A stretch of DNA of 64,000 nucleotides, taken from NCBI GenBank assembly GCA_963643465.1, contig CAVIJT010000003.1:230718-294717 (forward strand), in the 5' to 3' direction. The position numbers were made by a program, and so were the translations under genes. This DNA is from CAG-411 sp963643465 (GTDB lineage Bacteria > Bacillota > Clostridia > Lachnospirales > Lachnospiraceae). Below the pieces are notes generated by a model. That model searched no databases and was not told the DNA's origin. It was given only the letters and a program-made list of their open reading frames with translations. Below, one piece after another: positions 42,893 through 51,151 of the stretch; within the stretch, counting starts at the first letter, position 1, and each line of letters opens with the position of its first letter.

Positions 42893-44743
42893 ATGAATAA
42901 GAAAAGATTAAGTGCATTAGTAATGACAGGAATTTTGGCTGCCAGTTTAACAGCTTGCCAAGGGAAAACAAGCAAAGAGGAGACTTCTGATAATACGAAA
43001 GTTGAAGAGGGAAGCAAAGCATTTGGAGATTCCAATGACTCTATGTTAAGCGGAACTTCTGGAAATGTAAGTGCTACTTATAAACAGGTACTGGATAGCT
43101 CGCTATCTTTTAAAAGTACAGATGAGGGTGGAGTAGAAACCTATTTAAATCAATTTACATACAATGGTGCAACTGAGCTAGATTCTCCATATGATGTTAC
43201 AAGATTTGCATATCTTGATTTAGATTTAGATAACGAAAATGAAATTGTATTAGAATTAGATTGTGGTTACGATGGAGCTTATGAAGTATTAAAAGAGATT
43301 GATGGAACGGTGTATGGTTACTATTTCAATTATAGAAGTATCAATCAGTTATATACAGATGGAACTATGATGGGAAGTAGCGGGGCATCTGACTCTACAA
43401 TTTATCGTTTATTGTTCACTGCTTCCGGTGCTACAGAAAGTATACAGAGTGATTCGCAAAGAACAAGAACCGAAACAACTTGGTATGATTTTACTTCAAC
43501 TAATATAGATATGGTATTAGGAGGGGATTCGCAAAATACAACATCTACAACAACAACTATGGATAGTTTCTACAAACAGGTATTGGATAGTTCTTTATCG
43601 TTTAAGAGTACAGATGAAGGTGGAGTAGAGACTTATTTAAATCAATTTAAGTATTTTGGTGCGAATCAGTTGGATACACCATATAATATTGCAAGATTTG
43701 CATATCTTGATTTAGATTTAGATAGTGAAAAAGAGATTGTATTGGAATTAGATGCTGGATACGATGGGGCTTTTGAGATTTTAAAAGAGATTGATGGAAC
43801 GGTATATGGATATTATTTTAATTACCGCAGTATTAATCCTTTATATGCAGATGGAAGTATGATGGGAAGTAGTGGAGCTGCTGACTTTGAAATTTATCGT
43901 TTACAGTTTACAACTACAGGATGTACAGAAACTGTGCTTGGTAGCTCGGATACTACAAGTAGCACAGCAACTTGGTATGATTTTACTACTGCTAACATAG
44001 ATATGGTATTGGGAGGTACTTCACAGACTTCTTCTCAAACTACTACATCTGGTAGCTTATTAAACATTGATGAGGAAACCGTTGGATATGTATTTATGGA
44101 TTCTGATACAGAATATTTAGCAGAGGATGAAGTAAAATATGTTCCAACAGAAATTTTAAAAATTGCAAGAAATGAAATTTATGCAAGACATGGATATCAG
44201 TTTACCAGTGACATGAAAACATTTTTTGAGAATAAGGAGTGGTACAGTGGAACCGTATCACCTTCTAACTGGTCAGACAGCAAATTAAATACATATGAGA
44301 AGGCAAATGTGCAATTGATTAAGAAATATGAAAATCAGGGTGCGGAAAAACCATTTTTTGCAAGTGCAGTTGCAGGGGGGACTGTTATTAATGAAGATGG
44401 ATTTACCCTTACACTTCCTTCTGAGTGGACGGATTCAAACTATTTTGCCATGAAGAGACAGGATTCTGACGAAAAGATTTATAGTTTCTATTCAAAGAAT
44501 AATTTCGCTTATGGTTCCGGAGGACATGTATTCTCATTGATTATTTATAATACGCCAACCAGTGAGGAAGATTTGGATTTTTGTGATAACTTGATTTCTC
44601 TTGGAAATGATGGAACTAACTATTATTTCATGGCACAAAGTACAGATGTGCAGTTTGCTTACGAGATTCCAGAGTTAAGTTCGGAATGGCAGCAGTTAAG
44701 TGATACTTATCAGGAAATTGCAGATTCGTTTACTTTAAAATAA
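42893..44743 (+). CDS. Lipoprotein with duplicated domain and YARHG domain
   Basis: 616 aa. Signal peptide with lipobox SLTAC. Two tandem copies of a 164-residue unit follow (VLDSSLSFKSTDEGGVETYL, FAYLDLDLD, EIDGTVYGYYFNYRSIN, TWYDFT, NIDMVLGG), probably substrate- or metal-binding modules (DLDLDNENE and DLDLDSEKE are acidic). A YARHG domain (IARNEIYARHGYQF, about residues 415-480) often found in extracellular wall-associated proteins comes next, then a C-terminal domain of about 130 residues. The start is ATG 42893 with AAGGAGG five bases upstream. It is the last gene of the sigma-linked locus and has the ECF-type promoter in front. Confidence 0.85.
   Translation: MNKKRLSALVMTGILAASLTACQGKTSKEETSDNTKVEEGSKAFGDSNDSMLSGTSGNVSATYKQVLDSSLSFKSTDEGGVETYLNQFTYNGATELDSPYDVTRFAYLDLDLDNENEIVLELDCGYDGAYEVLKEIDGTVYGYYFNYRSINQLYTDGTMMGSSGASDSTIYRLLFTASGATESIQSDSQRTRTETTWYDFTSTNIDMVLGGDSQNTTSTTTTMDSFYKQVLDSSLSFKSTDEGGVETYLNQFKYFGANQLDTPYNIARFAYLDLDLDSEKEIVLELDAGYDGAFEILKEIDGTVYGYYFNYRSINPLYADGSMMGSSGAADFEIYRLQFTTTGCTETVLGSSDTTSSTATWYDFTTANIDMVLGGTSQTSSQTTTSGSLLNIDEETVGYVFMDSDTEYLAEDEVKYVPTEILKIARNEIYARHGYQFTSDMKTFFENKEWYSGTVSPSNWSDSKLNTYEKANVQLIKKYENQGAEKPFFASAVAGGTVINEDGFTLTLPSEWTDSNYFAMKRQDSDEKIYSFYSKNNFAYGSGGHVFSLIIYNTPTSEEDLDFCDNLISLGNDGTNYYFMAQSTDVQFAYEIPELSSEWQQLSDTYQEIADSFTLK
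43079..44062 (+). repeat. Two tandem 492-bp coding units
   Basis: Units at 43079-43570 and 43571-44062, starting TATAAACAGGTACTGGATAG and TACAAACAGGTATTGGATAG. The reading frame is kept, so this is an internal gene duplication. Confidence 0.85.
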
Positions 44744-44778
44744 ACGTTCAAAAGCAAATAAGTACGTTTCTAAATTTT

Positions 44779-44815
44779 AACGGTCATGTCCTGTTTTGGG
44801 GCCTGACCGTTTACT
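44779..44815 (+). terminator. Terminator after the YARHG lipoprotein gene
   Basis: AACGGTCA (44779-44786) pairs with TGACCGTT (44804-44811). The T run after it is weak. Confidence 0.6.
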
Positions 44816-44823
44816 ATTTGCTC

Positions 44824-44839
44824 CAGTAGTGAGGAAAAT
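44824..44839 (+). repeat. Dispersed repeat core (copy C)
   Basis: CAGTAGTGAGGAAAAT, identical to the start of 23162, again just after a terminator. Only the core is kept here. Confidence 0.6.
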
Positions 44840-44863
44840 AAAGGAAATCCAAGATGTCTAATG

Positions 44864-44892
44864 TTTACTTTAACGTTCTATTATGCTAGAAT
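44864..44892 (+). promoter_or_regulatory. Promoter of glmM
   Basis: TTTACT (44864-44869), 17 bp, TAGAAT (44887-44892). Confidence 0.5.
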
Positions 44893-44983
44893 AAGTATCA
44901 GTTTGGGTAATCGTTTAGGATTTATAGATTCTAAACTGTTACATAGTTTGGTTTAATCGTAAGTTGAATGGAGGAAAAAGAGA

Positions 44984-46330
44984 ATGGGAAAATATTTTGG
45001 TACCGATGGCTTTCGTGGCGAGGCTAATGTAGTGTTAAATGTAATGCATGCTTATAAAGTAGGACGTTTTCTTGGACATTATTATGGAAAAGAGCATAAG
45101 GCAAGAATTGTGATTGGAAAAGATACCAGACGTTCCAGCTATATGTTTGAGGATGCACTTTCTGCTGGTTTGACTGCCAGTGGAGCAGATGTCTATTTGC
45201 TTCATGTTACTACCACACCTAGCGTTTCCTATGTGGTAAGAAGTGAGGACTTTGATTGTGGAATTATGATTTCTGCCAGCCATAATCCTTATTATGACAA
45301 CGGAATTAAAATTTTAAATAGTTTAGGACACAAGCTGGAAGCAGAAGTGGAACAGTTGATTGAAGATTATATTGACGGACCGGAAGATGCCATTCCATTT
45401 GCAACCAAAGATCAAATTGGACGCACGACTGATTATACAGTAGGACGTAATCGTTACATAGGATATTTAATGTCCTTGGCTACCCGTTCTTTTAAAGATA
45501 TGAAAGTGGGATTGGATTGTTCCAATGGTTCCGCTTATGAAATCGCAAAAGGTGTGTTTGATGCACTGGGAGCAAAAACATATGTAATTAACAATCATCC
45601 GGATGGAACAAATATCAATACAAACTGTGGTTCTACGCATATTGAAGTGTTACAGCAGTATGTAAAAGAAAAAGGATTGGATGTAGGATTTGCATTTGAT
45701 GGAGATGCAGACCGCTGTCTTGCAGTGGACCATAAGGGAAATGTAGTAGACGGTGATTTGATTCTTTATGTGTGTGGAGCTTATTTGAAAGAAAAAGGCG
45801 AGTTAAATAACAATACTGTAGTTACTACAGTAATGTCAAATCTTGGACTTTACAAAGCCTTTGATAAAAAAGGAATTTCTTATGAAAAGACAGCCGTAGG
45901 TGATAAATATGTGTACGAAAATATGATGCAGAATGATCATATTCTTGGTGGAGAGCAGTCCGGTCATATTATTTTTAGTAAATATGCAGCTACTGGAGAT
46001 GGAATTCTTACAGCACTTATGATTATGGAAGTGATTTTAACAAAGAAAATGCCACTGTCTGATTTAATACGTGAAGTGGTTATTTATCCACAGTTATTAG
46101 AAAATGTGAAAGTGACAGATAAAAATGCAGCAATGGAGGACCCAGATGTGCTTGCAGAGGCAAAGAAGGTAGAAGAGGAATTGGGTAATAATGGAAGAAT
46201 TCTTCTCCGTCAAAGCGGTACTGAGCCTTTGGTGCGTGTTATGGTAGAAGCAGAAACCGATGCTCTTTGTGCAAAATATGTGAAACAGGTAGCAGATGTA
46301 GTAAAGAAAAAATGGGGTTACTGTTCATAG
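44984..46330 (+). CDS. glmM: Phosphoglucosamine mutase
   Basis: Converts glucosamine-6-P to glucosamine-1-P for UDP-GlcNAc and cell-wall synthesis. 448 aa, the usual length. It starts GKYFGTDGFRGEAN and has the phosphoserine loop MISASHNPYYDNGIKI with catalytic Ser99, the metal site FDGDADRC, and the sugar-phosphate loop RQSGTEPLVRVM. GGAGG precedes ATG 44984. It is monocistronic. Confidence 0.95.
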   Translation: MGKYFGTDGFRGEANVVLNVMHAYKVGRFLGHYYGKEHKARIVIGKDTRRSSYMFEDALSAGLTASGADVYLLHVTTTPSVSYVVRSEDFDCGIMISASHNPYYDNGIKILNSLGHKLEAEVEQLIEDYIDGPEDAIPFATKDQIGRTTDYTVGRNRYIGYLMSLATRSFKDMKVGLDCSNGSAYEIAKGVFDALGAKTYVINNHPDGTNINTNCGSTHIEVLQQYVKEKGLDVGFAFDGDADRCLAVDHKGNVVDGDLILYVCGAYLKEKGELNNNTVVTTVMSNLGLYKAFDKKGISYEKTAVGDKYVYENMMQNDHILGGEQSGHIIFSKYAATGDGILTALMIMEVILTKKMPLSDLIREVVIYPQLLENVKVTDKNAAMEDPDVLAEAKKVEEELGNNGRILLRQSGTEPLVRVMVEAETDALCAKYVKQVADVVKKKWGYCS

Positions 46331-46336
46331 GTAGGT

Positions 46337-46471
46337 ATTTTCGGTACCGAAAATAACGTATGAGAGTCTACCTTGTGCAGTTTTGGGCAATTTTCATGCG
46401 AAGCATTGCCCAAAACCGTTACAGTTCACATGCTTGAGAACTGTAACAAATTGGGGGCGATAATTCCCAAT
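46337..46471 (+). other. Run of four hairpins between glmM and tig
   Basis: This sits in the 304-bp gap. It comprises the perfect 18-bp palindrome ATTTTCGGTACCGAAAAT (46337-46354), a 12-bp stem GTTTTGGGCAAT (46380-46391 with 46405-46416) closed by GCGAAGC, a 10-bp stem GTTACAGTTC (46418-46427 with 46438-46447), and ATTGGG/CCCAAT (46450-46471). None is followed by a good T run, though one may terminate glmM transcripts. Confidence 0.6.
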
Positions 46472-46481
46472 GAAAAAAGTA

Positions 46482-46511
46482 TGGACAATTAGCGGTTTAT
46501 CATGCTATAAT
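46482..46511 (+). promoter_or_regulatory. Promoter of tig
   Basis: TGGACA (46482-46487), 18 bp, perfect TATAAT (46506-46511). Confidence 0.65.
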
Positions 46512-46634
46512 CGTATATTGAATGGGTATATCTGCGCTTGCCGTGAGTAGTATGCCTTAATGCGCAGAACCGTGTATGGAAAACAATAGAAATAAGTGTG
46601 GAACAGATTCTGCACGAAGGAGGAAACAAGAACA

Positions 46635-47921
46635 ATGAGTTTACAGGTTGAAAAGTTAGAAAAGAATATGGCAAAGCTGACAATCGAGACCAGTGCAGAG
46701 GAATTTGAAGCTGCAATCGAGAAAGCATATCAGAAAAACAAAGGCAAGATGAACGTACAGGGATTCCGTAAAGGAAAAGCACCTCGTAAGGTAATCGAGA
46801 AGATGTACGGTGCTGGTGTGTTTTATGAAGAAGCTGCCAATATTCTTATGCCAGAAGCTTATGGTAAAGCAGTAGATGAGTGTGACCTTGAGATCGTTTC
46901 TCAGCCATCTGTTGATGTAGTGCAGGTTGAGGCTGGTAAGCCATTTATCTTTACTGCTGAAGTTGCAGTGAAGCCAGAAGTAACACTTGGAACTTACAAG
47001 GGTGTTGAAGTAGAAAAGAACGAAGTAGAAGTTTCAGATGATGAAGTGACTGCTGAGATTGATAGAGTAAGAGAGCAAAATGCAAGAACAATTAACGTAG
47101 AGGACAGACCAGTTCAGGATAAGGATCAGGCTGTTATTGATTTTGAAGGATTTGTAGATGGAGAAGCATTCGAAGGTGGAAAGGGAGAAGATTACTCTTT
47201 GACAATCGGATCTCATTCATTTATTGATACATTTGAAGAGCAGTTAATCGGTAAGAACATTGGGGAAGAAGTAGAAGTAAACGTAACATTCCCAGAAGAT
47301 TACCACGCTGCAGATTTAGCTGGAAAGCCTGCATTGTTCAAGGTTACTATTAAAGCAATCAAGGTAAAAGAATTACCAGAGCTTGATGATGATTTTGTAC
47401 AGGATGTATCAGATTGTGAAAATGTAGCTGCATACAAAGAGCAGGTAAAGGATAGCCTTACTAAGAATAAGGAAGATGCTGCAAAGGCTGCTAAGGAAGA
47501 AGAAGTTGTAACAAAGATTATTGAGGATGCTACTATGGATATTCCAGATCCAATGATCGATACACAGGTTCGCCAGATGGTAGATGACTTTGCACGTAGA
47601 ATTCAGGCACAGGGATTGTCTATTGAGCAATACTTCCAGTTTACTGGAATGGAGCCACAGGCATTCTTAGAGCAGATGAAGCCACAGGCATTAAAGAGAA
47701 TCCAGAGCAGATTAGTATTAGAGGCTGTTGTTGTAGCCGAGAATATTACAGCATCTGATGAGGACATCGAGGAAGAATTGAAGAAGATGGCAGAGGCTTA
47801 TCAGATGGAATTAGATAAAGTAAAAGAATTATTAGGCGACGAGCAGAAGAAACAGCTTGCTGACGATATTGCAGTACAGAAGGCAGCAGATTTTGTTGTA
47901 GAGAATGCAGTAGAGAAATAA
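46635..47921 (+). CDS. tig: Trigger factor
   Basis: Ribosome-associated chaperone with peptidyl-prolyl isomerase activity. 428 aa, normal length. The N-terminal ribosome-binding signature NVQGFRKGKAPRKVIEKMYG, the FKBP-type PPIase domain (about 150-245; VIDFEGFVDGEAFEGG, FEEQLIG) and the helical C-terminal arms are present. The start is ATG 46635 after GAAGGAGG; the longer frame from 46596 lacks a site. In many clostridia clpP-clpX-lon follow directly; here about 6 kb of other genes intervene. Confidence 0.96.
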   Translation: MSLQVEKLEKNMAKLTIETSAEEFEAAIEKAYQKNKGKMNVQGFRKGKAPRKVIEKMYGAGVFYEEAANILMPEAYGKAVDECDLEIVSQPSVDVVQVEAGKPFIFTAEVAVKPEVTLGTYKGVEVEKNEVEVSDDEVTAEIDRVREQNARTINVEDRPVQDKDQAVIDFEGFVDGEAFEGGKGEDYSLTIGSHSFIDTFEEQLIGKNIGEEVEVNVTFPEDYHAADLAGKPALFKVTIKAIKVKELPELDDDFVQDVSDCENVAAYKEQVKDSLTKNKEDAAKAAKEEEVVTKIIEDATMDIPDPMIDTQVRQMVDDFARRIQAQGLSIEQYFQFTGMEPQAFLEQMKPQALKRIQSRLVLEAVVVAENITASDEDIEEELKKMAEAYQMELDKVKELLGDEQKKQLADDIAVQKAADFVVENAVEK

Positions 47922-47937
47922 GATATATAATAGGAAG

Positions 47938-47973
47938 AGGAGCTACACACCGTTGGTGTGTAGCTCCTTTTTC
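47938..47973 (+). terminator. Terminator after tig
   Basis: A perfect 14-bp stem AGGAGCTACACACC (47938-47951), loop GTT, 47955-47968, then five T. Confidence 0.92.
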
Positions 47974-48085
47974 ATGAATTGTTCCATGTTTTTGGAAGAG
48001 AGAAGAAAAAAGGGGTCAAAAACAATTAAAAATGACCTTCTTTTTTTCATTTCTTTTGCATATTTTATAAAAAAGTCAATGGAAA

Positions 48086-49384
48086 ATGTCTATGCTTTCT
48101 TTGATTCAATTATTGAACCGTTTTATATGGAATGGTCCTATGCTTTTGCTTCTTGGAATGACACATATATATTTCACTTACCGTTTGCATTTCGTACAGA
48201 GAAAGGTAGGAACGGGGATCAAATGGTCTATGACACCAGAACCGGGGCAAAAAAAGAGATTTTCTTCATTTTCTGCCCTTAGTACCACTCTTGCTGCAAC
48301 ACTGGGTACAGGAAATATTGTAGGTGTATCCTCCGCAGTTGTCATGGGTGGTCCTGGTGCCGTATTTTGGTGCTGGGTTACAGGAATTTTTGGTATGGCA
48401 ACTTCTTATGCAGAGTGTTATCTTAGTATGCTGTTTCGTAAAAAAAGAAAAGATGGTTCCTACTATGGTGGGCCTATGTATGTGTTGGAGCAGGGGATGA
48501 AGTCTAAAAAAATGGCTTGTTTTTATGCCTTTTGTACTGTTCTTGCTTCCTTTGGGGTAGGTTGTATTACGCAGTCAAGTGCTATTACAGAAACCGCCTT
48601 TTCCCTTTGGCAACTACATCCCTACTGGGTCAGCGTAGCAATTGCCATTTTAATTGGCATGGTGTTAATGGGTGGGGCAACTGCCATTTACAAAGTCTGC
48701 GAAAAACTGGTACCTGCCATGGCTGTTTTTTATATTGGAAGCTGTCTGCTTTTGTTATGGTATAACCATGCCTATCTTTCAAACGCATTTTTTCTTATTT
48801 TTGAAAATGCGTTCTCTCCAAACGCATTCGTATCTGGCATTGCTGGTGGTGGATTTATGCTTGCCGCCCGTTATGGCATTGCCAGAGGGCTTTTTACCAA
48901 TGAGGCAGGACTTGGTTCCGCCGCCATTGCCGCTGCATCTGCCCATACAACTTCCCCTCACCGTCAGGCTTTGGTATCTATGACTGCCGTATTCTGGGAT
49001 ACAGTTGTAATGTGCCTGATTACAGGACTGGTGATTATTACCCATTTGCTTCGGTCTCCAAGTCAAATTACCTCTGTAAACAGTCTTACCGCCGATGCTT
49101 TTTCTGTACTGCCCGGTGGAGAATTGCTACTTGGAATCTCGCTTATTTTATTTGCTTTTGCCACACTTGTTGGTTGGTCTTATTTTGGCAAAAGTGCCAT
49201 GGAATATTTATATCCAAAAGGCAATGGCATGGGGTATATTCTTGTATATCTGGTCATGATTTTTGTGGGTGGCATAGCTTCTCTGGATTTTGTCTGGGAA
49301 ACGGCAGATTTATTAAATGCTTTTATGGCCATACCAAATTTGATTGCATTATTTGCGCTGCAAAGGTATTTGCCAAAGGAATAG
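48086..49384 (+). CDS. Sodium:alanine symporter family (AGCS) protein
   Basis: A polytopic carrier (432 aa) of the AGCS family, Na+- or H+-coupled uptake of alanine, glycine or related amino acids. Family signatures are LGTGNIVGVSSAVVMGGPGA, FWCWVTGIFGMATSYAEC, GGPMYVLEQG and RGLFTNEAGLGSAAIAAASA. It is slightly short at the N-terminus compared with typical members (about 450-480 aa). The start is uncertain: ATG 48086 or ATG 48092, both with weak ribosome-binding sites. No promoter was clear. Confidence 0.92.
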   Translation: MSMLSLIQLLNRFIWNGPMLLLLGMTHIYFTYRLHFVQRKVGTGIKWSMTPEPGQKKRFSSFSALSTTLAATLGTGNIVGVSSAVVMGGPGAVFWCWVTGIFGMATSYAECYLSMLFRKKRKDGSYYGGPMYVLEQGMKSKKMACFYAFCTVLASFGVGCITQSSAITETAFSLWQLHPYWVSVAIAILIGMVLMGGATAIYKVCEKLVPAMAVFYIGSCLLLLWYNHAYLSNAFFLIFENAFSPNAFVSGIAGGGFMLAARYGIARGLFTNEAGLGSAAIAAASAHTTSPHRQALVSMTAVFWDTVVMCLITGLVIITHLLRSPSQITSVNSLTADAFSVLPGGELLLGISLILFAFATLVGWSYFGKSAMEYLYPKGNGMGYILVYLVMIFVGGIASLDFVWETADLLNAFMAIPNLIALFALQRYLPKE

Positions 49385-49390
49385 AGAGTA

Positions 49391-49405
49391 TATTCCTCGC
49401 TACTG
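49391..49405 (-). repeat. Dispersed repeat core (copy D)
   Basis: On the minus strand, CAGTAGCGAGGAATA follows the T run of the terminator at 49411-49446, repeating the arrangement at 13438, 23162 and 44824. Confidence 0.6.
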
Positions 49406-49410
49406 GCGTA

Positions 49411-49446
49411 AAAAAGGGGCTATACACGAAACGTGCATAGCTCCTT
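49411..49446. terminator. Bidirectional terminator between AGCS and anti-sigma genes
   Basis: AAGGGGCTATACACG pairs with CGTGCATAGCTCCTT with one mismatch and an AAA loop. The T run is strong on the minus strand. Confidence 0.8.
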
Positions 49447-49454
49447 CGATTTTG

Positions 49455-50360
49455 CTATTCCAACGTATTTAAGAATTGTTTCATTGTATCATGTGAAACA
49501 CCACCCATGTATACATATTCCACGCCTTCATATACGAAAACTGCGTTGGTACAAGAGATGTTTCCTGATTCGATTCCCCAATTGATTGGTCCATCTGTGT
49601 CCACTGTATAAAGCACTGCTTCTACACCAAGATTTTTTAGTTCATATACTTCCGCATCATACATATCAGAAGTATCGTTGGATAAATCAATATTCATACG
49701 AGTGCTAACAAATCCCAACTCGTTATCTTTGTACTCTTTTGTTATATTTTCATCTGTGCGAAGAGATATTTGCACCAAAATAGGTGTTTGATAATTCTCG
49801 CCGGTGGAATAGAAGAGAAAATCTCTGCCATCCTCTTCTTCTTTTGGATAAAGTTTTACATCTTTCAAGTCACCAGTTGCATACAATTTATCTGAAATTA
49901 CAATTCCGTACAACTTACCATCTTTGGATACTTTGGGGGCATATTCTATACAACCATCATATTGATATGCCTCTTTGGTATCTAAAAGATGTATTCCGAT
50001 GGCATCACCGACTTCGCTTATGCTATTCATGTTCAAATCTTCTTTTGGTGCATCTTTTGACAGCGTTAAATATTCTTCTTTCATCTGCACTTTTTCGGTG
50101 GTTCCGTCTTTCTGTTCTACGGAGAAGCTATAAGTAAAATAATGGACAATTTTATCTACAGCCGCCCTTACTACGTCTGTTCGGCTGACACCTACAAACA
50201 GTGCGATAGCTGCAACAGCTCCCAAAGCTGCTCGAACTCCGGATTTTCTGCTTGTTCTTTTTGACATTTGTGTATTTTTTATCGCATCTTTGATTTGTTG
50301 ATCCATTTCGTTGGATATTTCCATTTTCTCATACATTGTCTGATAATCCTTTTTATTCAT
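49455..50360 (-). CDS. Putative membrane anti-sigma/DUF4179-like protein
   Basis: 301 aa. An N-terminal cytoplasmic segment of about 45 residues is followed by one membrane helix (about residues 46-62, AALGAVAAIALFVGVS) and a large extracytoplasmic domain. Partner of the overlapping ECF sigma gene, so probably its regulator; the family resembles DUF4179 proteins. Three starts are possible (GTG 50369, ATG 50366, ATG 50360); ATG 50360 has AGGAAGGG eight bases before it and is preferred. Confidence 0.75.
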   Translation of the reverse strand: MNKKDYQTMYEKMEISNEMDQQIKDAIKNTQMSKRTSRKSGVRAALGAVAAIALFVGVSRTDVVRAAVDKIVHYFTYSFSVEQKDGTTEKVQMKEEYLTLSKDAPKEDLNMNSISEVGDAIGIHLLDTKEAYQYDGCIEYAPKVSKDGKLYGIVISDKLYATGDLKDVKLYPKEEEDGRDFLFYSTGENYQTPILVQISLRTDENITKEYKDNELGFVSTRMNIDLSNDTSDMYDAEVYELKNLGVEAVLYTVDTDGPINWGIESGNISCTNAVFVYEGVEYVYMGGVSHDTMKQFLNTLE

Positions 50361-50365
50361 ATACA

Positions 50366-50860
50366 TCACCCTTCCTGAATGCTGGTTTTCAGCAACTCTC
50401 TTCCTTTTTTTAGTCGCATTTTTACAGCAGATTCCTTACAGTTTAGTATTTCTGCAATTTCTTTGCAGGTATAGCCCTCGAAATAATGCAGATAGATGGT
50501 AATTCGCTGTTTTTCTGGCAGACTTTTGACTTCGTGGTATACGGCTTTTTCACGTTCATTCCATTGCCAGTTGTTGCATTCCGGTGTTTCAAGCATTTCC
50601 TCTGAACTTGTTATATTTCGTTTCCAAAAACTTTTTAATTGATTTTTGGCAAGATTTATGGTTACGCGTATCATCCATCTTTTTTCATGTTCACTGGTTT
50701 CAAAATCTGGCGCATGATATAATCTCTTAATAAAAACCTCCTGCAACAAATCCGATACATCTTCTGGATTTTTCAAATATGTAAATCCAATGCGATATAG
50801 CAAGTTTTTATATCGCTCATAGACCTCATCAAATTCTTGAGTACCCAACTTTGATTTCAT
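50366..50860 (-). CDS. ECF-type RNA polymerase sigma factor
   Basis: 164 aa. Region 2 has YLKNPEDVSDLLQEVFIK and the RWMIRVTINLAKNQL helix; region 4 has the helix-turn-helix YTCKEIAEILNCKESAVKMR followed by LKKGRELL. The start ATG 50860 lies about 12 bases after AAGGAGG, which excludes the upstream GTG at 50881. It is coupled with the membrane protein downstream. Confidence 0.92.
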   Translation of the reverse strand: MKSKLGTQEFDEVYERYKNLLYRIGFTYLKNPEDVSDLLQEVFIKRLYHAPDFETSEHEKRWMIRVTINLAKNQLKSFWKRNITSSEEMLETPECNNWQWNEREKAVYHEVKSLPEKQRITIYLHYFEGYTCKEIAEILNCKESAVKMRLKKGRELLKTSIQEG

Positions 50861-50883
50861 GTTCTTATCGACCTCCTTCACTA

Positions 50884-50913
50884 TATATACAATTGAAACT
50901 TTGAAATGGTCAA
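50884..50913 (-). promoter_or_regulatory. Promoter of the second ECF pair
   Basis: Minus strand: TTGACC (50913-50908), 18 bp, TATATA (50889-50884). The 291-bp stretch up to the LRR gene otherwise shows only the terminator at 51051. Confidence 0.45.
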
Positions 50914-51050
50914 GTGCAATTTTGGTTATGTTTTTGGCATCCCAACCATGCGGAAATGAAAGAAGACCTATAAAAAAGACATTGAAGTGGTGTATGGTTT
51001 AGAAACAATAAATATGCACCTGATTAGAATAGATTGGGATGTTTAAAGCA

Positions 51051-51085
51051 AATCGGGGTAAGTCTTTCAAAGACTTACCCCGATT
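51051..51085. terminator. Terminator of the LRR protein gene
   Basis: A perfect 15-bp stem AATCGGGGTAAGTCT (51051-51065) with 51071-51085, loop TTCAA; T-rich flanks on both sides. It lies about 65 bp past the stop of the minus-strand LRR gene. Confidence 0.8.
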
Positions 51086-51151
51086 GTTTATATTTTTTGT
51101 ATTAGTTGCTCTTATTCTAATTGAGTAACTGGTCAGAAGCAGAACCGCTAC

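Noticed and set aside
47953..48282. 109-codon frame before and over the AGCS symporter gene
   Set aside because: It starts inside the tig terminator and overlaps the real symporter in another frame.
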